Assembly (NCBI GenBank): GCA_016220085.1
Contig: JACRIN010000083.1
Span: forward strand, 1 to 64,000
Reading direction: 5' to 3'
DNA length: 64,000 nt
DNA from: Planctomycetota bacterium
GTDB taxonomy: Bacteria; Planctomycetota; UBA1135; GCA-002686595
Both the position numbers and the translations under genes were made by a program. Below are positions 45,534 through 52,093 of the stretch, one piece after another. The notes below the pieces were generated by a model, which had not been told where the DNA came from, searched no databases, and saw only the letters and a list, made by a program, of their open reading frames with translations. The first letter of the stretch is position 1; every line of letters starts with the position of its first letter.

Positions 45534-46243
45534 GGGGACGGCTCGGAATGCGGAGGGTAACGACGGACGAGCCGCGCAGGGTCCGCGCCGGCCAGGAACG
45601 CCGCCATCAGCATCCAGTTCCGGAGCGTCGCGCGCAAGGCGCCCTCGCGTTGCCAACGCCGCGCGGACACCACGAGCTCCGCGTTCGCCACGAGCCTCGC
45701 CCGCGCGACGCGCCGCAAACGCCGCGAGAACTCGACGTCCTCGAACAGCACCAGCGGTCGGAAGCCGCCGACTTGCTCGTACAGCTCGCGGCGCACCACG
45801 AGGCCCGAATCGCCGTACACGAGCCCGAAGCCGCGCACGCGGACGTTCGCCGCGCGCTCGACGAGTCGATAGAAGAGCCCCGGGGCCTCGACGCGCTGGG
45901 CGAACGCCGCGACCGCGAGCTCGTGTTCCTCGAACGCCTCCCGCAAGCGAGCGAGCGCGCCCGGCGCGGGCACGCAGTCGGCGTGCAGGAAGACCAGTAC
46001 GTCGGTCTCGAGCTGGCGCGCCGCGGCGGCGAGCTGCGTGCCTCGGCCGCGCTCGCACACGAGCACGCGCGCGCCGGCGTCGCGCGCGAGTTCGACGGTG
46101 CGGTCGCGACTGCCGCCGTCGGCGACGACGATCGCGTCGGCGCGATCGTCGGACTCACCTCGCTTCAGCCGCTCGAGCAGGCGCGGCAGCGCGCGCTGCT
46201 CGTCGAGCGCGCAGATCGCCACGCCGAGCGTCGGCCGAACCAC
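45530..46243 (-). CDS. TIGR04283-like GT2 glycosyltransferase
   Basis: 237 aa from a GTG start at 46241-46243 (VRPTLGVAICALDEQRALPRLL follows). GT-A fold features: IVVADGGSRDRTVELARDAGARV, GRGTQLAAAARQLETDVLVFLHADCVPAPG (DXD-like) and FEDVEFSRRLRRVAR. The short length and GRGTQ/NxG motif fit the TIGR04283 group, often next to phosphatidylserine- or arsenosugar-type genes; substrate unknown. It lies between purD (4-bp gap) and the Fur-like gene (4-bp overlap). Confidence 0.8.
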   Translation of the reverse strand: MVRPTLGVAICALDEQRALPRLLERLKRGESDDRADAIVVADGGSRDRTVELARDAGARVLVCERGRGTQLAAAARQLETDVLVFLHADCVPAPGALARLREAFEEHELAVAAFAQRVEAPGLFYRLVERAANVRVRGFGLVYGDSGLVVRRELYEQVGGFRPLVLFEDVEFSRRLRRVARARLVANAELVVSARRWQREGALRATLRNWMLMAAFLAGADPARLVRRYPPHSEPSP

Positions 46244-46247
46244 GCGT

Positions 46248-47546
46248 TCAACGCACCGTGCGCGCTTTGATCGGTCGCTTGAGCCCGATGTCGCGGCGAG
46301 CGAACTTGCCGGTCCAGCGGACGCGCTCGTAGCCCGCGTACGCGCGCTCGCGAGCTTCGTTGACGTCGGCGCCGAGCGCAGTGACGCAGAGCACGCGACC
46401 TCCGTCGGTCACGGTCTGCCGCCCCTGCTCACGGGTGCCGGCGTGGAAGACGACGACTTCGTCGACGGCCTCGGCCGACTCGAGCCCGTCGATCGGATCG
46501 CCGCGTCGGTAGTCGCCCGGGTAGCCGTCGGCCGCGCCGACGACGCCGATGCACGCGCGCCGATCCCAGTCGGGGCCTTCGAGCTCGGAGAGCTTGCCGC
46601 GCGCGGCGGCCTGCAGGTACGGCACGAGATCGCTCTTCATGCGGCGCATCACCGCCTGCGTCTCCGGATCGCCGAAGCGGCAGTTGTACTCGAGCACCTT
46701 CGGTCCCGACTCGGTCAGCATCAGGCCCGCGAAGATCACGCCGCGGAACTCGACCTCCTCGCGGCGCAGCCCATGCAGCGTCGGCACGAGCACGTGCTGC
46801 TCGATCTGCCGCATCAAGCGCGTCGAGATCGCCGGATGCGGCGACACGACGCCCATCCCACCGGTGTTCGGCCCGGTGTCGCCGTCTCCCGCCTGCTTGT
46901 GGTCCATCACCGGATCGAGGATCAGGATCGTCTCGCCGTCGGTGATCGCGAGCACGCTGACCTCCTCGCCCGCGAGGAACTCCTCGATCACGATGCGCGC
47001 GCCGGCGGCGCCGAGCCGCTTCTCCTCCATCAGTTGATCGACGACGACGCAGCCTTCGCGCGCGCTCGACACGATGAAGACGCCCTTGCCCGCGGCGAGC
47101 CCGTCGGCCTTGATCACCAGAGGCCACTGCTTCTGGCCCTCGAGGTACGCCTTCGCGGCGCCGGAGCGATCGAACTTCTTGGAGAGCCCGGTCGGGATGC
47201 GATGGGCCTCGAGGAACTCCTTGGCGTAGGACTTCGAGCCCTCCAGCCGCGCGCCGGCGGCGCCCGGCCCGAAGACGTCGAGATTGGCTGCGCGCAGCTC
47301 GTCCGCGAGCCCGGCGACCAGCGGGTCCTCCGGTCCGACGACGACGAGATCGACGCGCTCGCTCTTCGCGAGATCGACCAGGCCTTTGATGTCCTTGGCG
47401 GCGATCGCCACGTTGCGGGCGACCTTCGCGGTGCCCGCGTTGCCCGGCGCGACGAGGATTTCGCTCACCAGCGGCGATTGGCGGATCTTCCACGCGAGCG
47501 CGTGCTCGCGCCCTCCGCCACCGACGATCAAGACCTTCATCGACAT
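46248..47546 (-). CDS. purD: Phosphoribosylamine--glycine ligase
   Basis: 432 aa from the ATG at 47544-47546 ([20 protein letters not shown]), which has GAGG 5 nt upstream; an ATG two codons in also fits, while the track start is 26 codons too early. It is an ATP-grasp enzyme: N-domain [19 protein letters not shown]-grasp loop [12 protein letters not shown], and metal/phosphate region [22 protein letters not shown]...[13 protein letters not shown]. Second step of purine synthesis. First gene of the purD-glycosyltransferase-fur run. Confidence 0.95.
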   Translation of the reverse strand: MSMKVLIVGGGGREHALAWKIRQSPLVSEILVAPGNAGTAKVARNVAIAAKDIKGLVDLAKSERVDLVVVGPEDPLVAGLADELRAANLDVFGPGAAGARLEGSKSYAKEFLEAHRIPTGLSKKFDRSGAAKAYLEGQKQWPLVIKADGLAAGKGVFIVSSAREGCVVVDQLMEEKRLGAAGARIVIEEFLAGEEVSVLAITDGETILILDPVMDHKQAGDGDTGPNTGGMGVVSPHPAISTRLMRQIEQHVLVPTLHGLRREEVEFRGVIFAGLMLTESGPKVLEYNCRFGDPETQAVMRRMKSDLVPYLQAAARGKLSELEGPDWDRRACIGVVGAADGYPGDYRRGDPIDGLESAEAVDEVVVFHAGTREQGRQTVTDGGRVLCVTALGADVNEARERAYAGYERVRWTGKFARRDIGLKRPIKARTVR

Positions 47547-47721
47547 CCGTTCCTCGAAAGCCCGTTCGACGCGCACGCTCCCCGGCGAGGAGTCTTTCGC
47601 GCGCCAGGGACCCGGGCCGAGCACGAGGGCCGCGCGAAGAGCGAGGAGATTACGCCGCGCGAGCGCCCGACGCCACGCTGTCGCGGTCGCCCCGCTCGCG
47701 CGGTACCCTGGAAGTTCGGAA

Positions 47722-47797
47722 CGGGGAGTACCTCAGCTGGTAGAGGCGCAGCTTTGGGTGCTGCGAGTCGTGGGTTCAAATCCCATCTCCCCGACCA
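47722..47797 (+). tRNA. tRNA-Pro (anticodon TGG)
   Basis: Folded by hand: acceptor CGGGGAG/CTCCCCG, D stem CCTC/GAGG, anticodon stem GCAGC/GCTGC with loop TTTGGGT (anticodon TGG), T stem GTGGG/CCCAT with TTCAAAT loop, discriminator A and encoded CCA. Confidence 0.95.
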
Positions 47798-47811
47798 CCC
47801 GCCGCCCGCAC

Positions 47812-47888
47812 GCGCCCGTAGCTCAGCTGGATAGAGCATCGGATTTCTAATCCGACGGTCAGTGGTTCGAGTCCACTCGGGCGCGCCA
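47812..47888 (+). tRNA. tRNA-Arg (anticodon TCT)
   Basis: Folded by hand: acceptor GCGCCCG/CGGGCGC, D stem GCTC/GAGC, anticodon stem TCGGA/TCCGA with loop TTTCTAA (anticodon TCT), T arm AGTGG-TTCGAGT-CCACT, discriminator G and CCA. It lies 14 bp after tRNA-Pro. Its 3' end is the left boundary of the restriction-modification island; a degenerate copy of these last 38 nt recurs at 50949. Confidence 0.95.
47851..47888 (+). repeat. Left copy of 38-nt direct repeat (tRNA-Arg 3' end), attL-like
   Basis: Pairs with 50949-50986: 33 of 38 positions are identical, including an uninterrupted 17-nt core (GTGGTTCGAGTCCACTC, 47862-47878). tRNA 3' ends are common integration targets. No integrase gene is present between the copies. 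Confidence 0.6.
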
Positions 47889-48290
47889 ACACGATCTCGC
47901 TGGGGCCACCGAGCACTTCCGCGGTCGTCGGCGATCGATCGATGGAGGCCAAGCAGACCGCCAAGACACGCGAGCCATCGGTGCCGGTTCGCAGAGCGAC
48001 CGCCGCGTGCGGATCGTCGAGCGTCGGGAGGAGACCGATCCCAGGACTCCCGTCGTCGACCCGAACATGCGCCTCGCGATTCAGCACCGACGTGGCTGTC
48101 GAGTGTCGCGCGAATGACGGCGCTCCATTCGGTGCCGCGCAAGACGCGACGAGCCGCGGGATGATGAGGCGCATCGGCGTGTGAGCGTCGAGAGTGCGTC
48201 CCCTCGTCATCGGCGTTGAGGCCCGACGGATCGGGGAACCTGGCGCCAGGTCGACGCGCGCTGGATCCAATCGGACCGGAGGCATAGGGT
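47889..48290. other. 402-bp spacer between tRNA-Arg and the restriction gene
   Basis: No gene I can support. A minus-strand ORF (47776-48285) crosses it but runs antisense through the tRNA-Arg, with the familiar antisense-tRNA peptide, and matches nothing I recognise. It may contain remnants of the mobile element. GGAGG at 48278-48282 is the ribosome binding site of the next gene. Confidence 0.4.
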
Positions 48291-49307
48291 GTGGCCGTCA
48301 TGCAGCTTGCCGACAGGATCCTGGCCGTGCGGGCAGCGGCCATTGAGCGCGGTGTCGCGCCGGTCGCTGACGTGCTCCAGGGGGTTGCGAAGGCCCGCAT
48401 CGCCGAGACACTCCGCGCGCTCGACCTGGAGACCGCGGATCGGGTCGATGCCGTGTTCGCCCTCCTCGACAACGAGCATCGTTCCTGGTTCACGACGCTT
48501 CCCAACGACGTGAAGTTCTGCGAGGGCGCGTCCATTGCCCACGTCGGTTGTCACGTCGGGATACTCCAGCGTGGTAAGTCGAAGCTCGATCGCGAGGGCC
48601 GCGACTACTGGATCAAGCCCCTGCGCGAGATCGGCGCCATCGAGCCGATCTACCTCGACTCCCATGCCAAGTTGTTCCTGCCAGGGCACCCGAAGGCGAA
48701 GTCCCCGAACTCCGCGTACCGGCTCGACGCGGCGTTCGTGGAGATCCTCCGCGCGCCGGAGCTGGAGTGGAGGTCGAAGCTCGCCGCTTGGAGCAGCGAG
48801 GACGCGAAGCGCGAACGACTGAGGTTCCGCGCGGTCCAAGCCGAGGCCACTCGCGCGGCGACGGACACCGCTCATGCGGACCTGATCCGCGCGTGCTGCG
48901 ACGTCTACGCGCCGAAGTTCTTGCCGGGGTACGACCTACTGTTCGTCGACGACTCAGATGGCGATCGTGTCTCCGAAGTCGAACGCGAAGCGCTGTACGG
49001 AACCGGGCTCGACCTCTCACTCGGCGATGCGATGCCGGATGTGCTGCTCCACCACCGGGGCCGCAACGCGCTGTGGATCATCGAGGCGGTGACAAGTGAC
49101 GGCGAGGTCGATCACCACAAGGTCGATCGGGTCCGCGAGTTCGCGAAGCGTTGCGGCAAGTCTGACGTTGGTTTCACCACCGCGTACCCGACGTGGAAAG
49201 TTGCGGCGCAGCGGCAGGGACGACACAAGAACGTCCCGCCGGGGACGTACATCTGGATTCGCGAGGACGCGGCGAAGCAGTTTCGGGCCGAGTCCTTCGA
49301 AGTTTAG
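48291..49307 (+). CDS. BsuBI/PstI-family type II restriction endonuclease
   Basis: 338 aa from the GTG at 48291 (GGAGG 8 nt upstream); an ATG three codons in is possible. The catalytic region is GDAMPDVLLHHRGRNALWIIEAVTSDGEVD (PD at 249-250, Glu265), the family form of the PD-(D/E)XK core in which EAVTS follows the second strand. The N-terminal half (ILQRGKSKLDREGRDYWIKPLREIGAIEPIYL) matches the family's target-recognition part. BsuBI and PstI cut CTGCAG; the same specificity is likely but unproven. It converges on the methyltransferase gene, their stop codons overlapping by 4 bp. Base composition is visibly less GC-rich than flanking genes. Confidence 0.85.
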   Translation: MAVMQLADRILAVRAAAIERGVAPVADVLQGVAKARIAETLRALDLETADRVDAVFALLDNEHRSWFTTLPNDVKFCEGASIAHVGCHVGILQRGKSKLDREGRDYWIKPLREIGAIEPIYLDSHAKLFLPGHPKAKSPNSAYRLDAAFVEILRAPELEWRSKLAAWSSEDAKRERLRFRAVQAEATRAATDTAHADLIRACCDVYAPKFLPGYDLLFVDDSDGDRVSEVEREALYGTGLDLSLGDAMPDVLLHHRGRNALWIIEAVTSDGEVDHHKVDRVREFAKRCGKSDVGFTTAYPTWKVAAQRQGRHKNVPPGTYIWIREDAAKQFRAESFEV

Positions 49308-50827
49308 GCCAGCGCGCCGTCCACGATGGCGTCGATCCCCGCCTGATCGGGGAACGCCTTGCCGATGCGTTTCCCGATCGCCTTGAGCGTGGCTAGGTCG
49401 GGGTATCGGATGCTTCGGAGGTCGGTCGCATTGACTTGCGTGTGCCCGTTGAACTGCCGGAAGTAGCGATCGACGAGCGAGCTGTTCAGATACGCGGCCA
49501 GGCCGCGCGCGATTCCCTTGTGCAGTCCGCGTCCGCTCGCATGGAAGTAGTTGACGTGGTTCTCGATGCCGAGCTGCGCAACGCCCGAGGGCAGCCGCGA
49601 CGGATCACACACGACGGCGACGACGCGGCGACGCTCCTCCTTCGAGGTGAACCGCTTGGTCAGCACGTAGGTTTCGTTGGGCACCATCAACGCTCGCGTT
49701 GCAGGCTCGTTGGCGAGCGCGTTGGCCTTCCGTCCGCCGAGCTTGGGCCAGGCCACGTACCCGCCATTGAAGTGCGTCGGGTAGATCAGCGGAAAGGTGT
49801 TCGAGACAGGATCGTCGCGAAGGAACTCGCGAGCACGGAAGTCCACGACACGGCCGGTCGAAACCGTGAAGCCCAAGTCGGCGAGCTTGCAGGAAAGCGC
49901 CGACATGCGCTTCGCCACCTCGGCATCCTCGCTCGAGGTCGCAAGGTGGATGAAGGCGTCGGGATCTCTCGGATCGACGACGGCCGCGTGAGGCACCGTG
50001 CGCTCCGCGACGGGCTCACCGGGCGCAGCACTCGACGATAGGACGACCTTTCCGCGCGGAGCTGCCTTCTTCACGTGGAAGATGATGTTCTCCTGGAGCA
50101 CAGCGTCGTCGCGGAACGCGCGGTTGCGGCTCTCGAAGACGTGGATGCGCAGAAGCGATGCTTCTTCGAGCAACAGGCGACGGAACTGCCGGAAGTACGG
50201 CCCGTTACAGAAGCTCCTCGGAGTGATCGCAACGAGTTCCCCACCGGGCGCCAGCAGCCGAAGCGCGAGACCGACGAACGCCGTGTAGAGGTTGCTCGTC
50301 TCGATTCCGGCCGCGCGGAGTTGGAAGCGTTCGCGCGAGTGGCTGCTGATCTTTCGGTACGGCGGATTCAGGATCGCCGCGTTGAACTGTGGCGCGGTTC
50401 CCTCGCGGAACAAGCCCAAGTCGAGGGACGATGCACCGTCCTCGATGAAATCGCGCTCGACGACGCGATCGACGAACCGAACTCGCGCGACACGCGCTGC
50501 GGCCTCGCACGAATCGAGCACCTGGCGCAGGCCCGAGAGCATCACGCCGTCCACTTCGTATGCCGTGGCCTCGATGACTTTGGGTTTCCGCGGGCGCGCA
50601 AGCAGATCGTGAACGACGGCGGCCGTGAGCGATCCGACGCCCGCGCCCGCGTCGAGGAGCCGAACCTCGTGGCCCAGGTCCCCGAACATCGACGCCATGA
50701 ACGACGCCACAACCGCCGGCGTCATGTACTGGCCGAGGGTGGCGCGAGTCGTCTCGTCGAGGGCCGAGTTGGCCCGCTCGCGACTCGTGTCGGCGTCGGC
50801 TAAGAGGGATTGGGAGCGGAATGTCAC
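49304..50827 (-). CDS. BsuBI/PstI-type adenine-specific DNA methyltransferase
   Basis: 507 aa from a GTG start (50825-50827; TFRSQSLLADADTSRERANS follows). SAM-binding motif I is LLDAGAGVGSLT (59-68) and the amino-methylase catalytic motif IV is NPPY (154-157). The region TLGQYMTPAVVASFMASMF before motif I and FNGHTQVNATDLRSIRYPD near the C-terminus are typical of the M.BsuBI/M.PstI group of N6-adenine enzymes. It protects the sequence cut by the partner nuclease. Convergent arrangement with R; both enclosed by the tRNA-derived repeats. Confidence 0.88.
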   Translation of the reverse strand: MTFRSQSLLADADTSRERANSALDETTRATLGQYMTPAVVASFMASMFGDLGHEVRLLDAGAGVGSLTAAVVHDLLARPRKPKVIEATAYEVDGVMLSGLRQVLDSCEAAARVARVRFVDRVVERDFIEDGASSLDLGLFREGTAPQFNAAILNPPYRKISSHSRERFQLRAAGIETSNLYTAFVGLALRLLAPGGELVAITPRSFCNGPYFRQFRRLLLEEASLLRIHVFESRNRAFRDDAVLQENIIFHVKKAAPRGKVVLSSSAAPGEPVAERTVPHAAVVDPRDPDAFIHLATSSEDAEVAKRMSALSCKLADLGFTVSTGRVVDFRAREFLRDDPVSNTFPLIYPTHFNGGYVAWPKLGGRKANALANEPATRALMVPNETYVLTKRFTSKEERRRVVAVVCDPSRLPSGVAQLGIENHVNYFHASGRGLHKGIARGLAAYLNSSLVDRYFRQFNGHTQVNATDLRSIRYPDLATLKAIGKRIGKAFPDQAGIDAIVDGALA

Positions 50828-51138
50828 GGCGGCACCCTAACGGATGCCGAACGTCGCGTCGAGCGCGGATCGCGAGTTCGACGGGCCCGATGGTAGCGGT
50901 CCGGGAGCGCCCTTCCGAGGACGCGAAGCGGGTCACTTGGCTCACGTGTCCGACGATCGGTGGTTCGAGTCCACTCTGCAGCGCCAGATCCCAGAGCTCG
51001 CCGCCGTAGAAGAGGTGCGCAGGAGGCGCCCGGCGTTCGGCGATCCGCGGTCGCGGATTGCGTCCGCGCGCTGGAGCTCGGCGAGGCCTCGCGCGTTCAG
51101 TCGAACCACCAGCGCACGACGCCGCCTGGGTCGCTGCA
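50828..51138. other. 311-bp spacer carrying the right tRNA-like remnant
   Basis: No gene recognised. The tRNA-Arg 3'-end copy lies at 50949-50986. Upstream of it no matching 5' tRNA half (GCTGCAG acceptor) is present, so this is not a functional tRNA. Confidence 0.5.
50949..50986 (+). repeat. Right copy of 38-nt direct repeat (partial tRNA 3' end), attR-like
   Basis: Matches 47851-47888 at 33/38 positions. T arm GGTGG-TTCGAGT-CCACT is intact, but the acceptor strand reads CTGCAGC instead of CGGGCGC, followed by G and CCA. The changed part contains CTGCAG (50976-50981), the PstI/BsuBI site. Confidence 0.6.
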
Positions 51139-51618
51139 TCAGACCGCGAGCAGCGAGCCGTAGCCGACGGCGAAGCTCGCATGGGCCCGTCGCAGGCCGG
51201 CGATGCGTTCCACGTGCGCGCGCCACGCGATCGGCGCGTAGGCGGCGAGCGAGAAGAACGCCGGGAAGAGCAGGGCGGCGCCGAGTCCGTACGCGATGCC
51301 GAACGAGTCGCTCGCCGCGCCGGCGACGGACTCGTCGGCGGGCTCCCACGGCAGTCGAAGCGGGGCGAGCTCGGGCCAGCGGCCGAGTTGCACGCGCGCG
51401 CGGCCTGCGACGAGCGCGAAGGACGCGAGCCACGCGATCGGCAGCAGCGCGAGCCCCGTCAGCACGCGACCCGCGCGGCGATCGAGCCAGTCCGAGCGCG
51501 GCCCCGCGCGGTCGATCGTTCGATCGATCCAGACCACGACCGCGGCGACGACTCCGGCGACGAGGACGAGCGAGCTGGCGAAGGCGGCGGTTTCGATCAC
51601 GACCCCAGTCTCGCTCAC
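51139..51618 (-). CDS. Hypothetical four-helix membrane protein
   Basis: 159 aa from a GTG start (51616-51618; SETGVVIETAAFASSLVLVAG follows). Four hydrophobic segments: FASSLVLVAGVVAAVVVWI, VLTGLALLPIAWLASFALVA, FGIAYGLGAALLFPAFFSL and a final weaker one around AHASFAVGYGSLLAV. I do not recognise the family. Coding is supported by the membrane-protein pattern, high GC3 and the absence of a better frame. It is isolated between the island remnant and the TonB receptor control region. Confidence 0.5.
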   Translation of the reverse strand: MSETGVVIETAAFASSLVLVAGVVAAVVVWIDRTIDRAGPRSDWLDRRAGRVLTGLALLPIAWLASFALVAGRARVQLGRWPELAPLRLPWEPADESVAGAASDSFGIAYGLGAALLFPAFFSLAAYAPIAWRAHVERIAGLRRAHASFAVGYGSLLAV

Positions 51619-52093
51619 GCGCGCGAGTCGTCAACCGCGTGCGGCCGGGCGAGCTCGCGGAGTCGTCGCTCGCCTTGCCTCTCGCGTCCTCGCGAGTGGC
51701 GTCAACGTCGCGCGGCCGTGCGGGCCCGCGTCGTTCGCCTCGAGCTCCGAGAGCGCGATTCGCGCATCGCGTGCCTCGTTCGACTTGCTCGCATCGCGTG
51801 CGAGCAACGAATCGCGTTGTCGAAACTACAAGCCAGACGGACCTCACACGGCGACTCGAGCCGCGAGCTCGCGCTCGACTCGCGCGACGTCGATCGCTGC
51901 GCCGGCGTTCGTCGAACTGCGTAGCGGCGCGCATCGACATGCGACATCTCGCACGCCAACATCCGCCGCGCCGTGACCGACAGATCGCCGCGGTCTACAC
52001 GCGCTCCTCGCGCGCCGCACTCGATCGCCGCGGCCCGAGCGCGTCCCCCACGCGATCGCGGCGATTGCTCGATCCCTCGTCGATCTCACACGC
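51619..52093. other. 475-bp upstream region of the TonB receptor
   Basis: No gene supported. It contains the 23-bp dyad at 51785-51807, a nearby partial copy of its centre (GCATCGCGTGC, about 51764), and an AT-richer patch (GTTGTCGAAACTACAAG, about 51816) that may hold a promoter. The remainder shows nothing I can name. Confidence 0.4.
51785..51807. promoter_or_regulatory. Perfect 9-bp dyad, operator-like
   Basis: TTGCTCGCA-TCGCG-TGCGAGCAA: nine-base arms around five bases, 287 bp before the TonB receptor ATG. The centre GCATCGCGTGC recurs just upstream. It does not resemble a Fur box. It could be a regulator site or a hairpin in the leader. Confidence 0.4.

Noticed and set aside
47776-48285. 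169-aa minus ORF across the tRNA-Arg spacer
   Set aside because: Its C-terminal part is the antisense of tRNA-Arg (a common false peptide); no family recognised for the rest.
48291-50827. Idea that CTGCAG is avoided in this genome because of the R-M system
   Set aside because: Many CTGCAG hexamers are visible throughout the window (e.g. 5446, 36112, 44978), so no obvious avoidance; a formal count was not possible.
50881-50986. Possible third tRNA in this region
   Set aside because: Only the T arm and 3' acceptor strand are present; no D arm, anticodon arm or 5' acceptor strand, so it is a remnant.
50942-51940. 332-aa minus ORF
   Set aside because: Arg-rich shadow of the small membrane protein gene that ends in antisense tRNA-like sequence.
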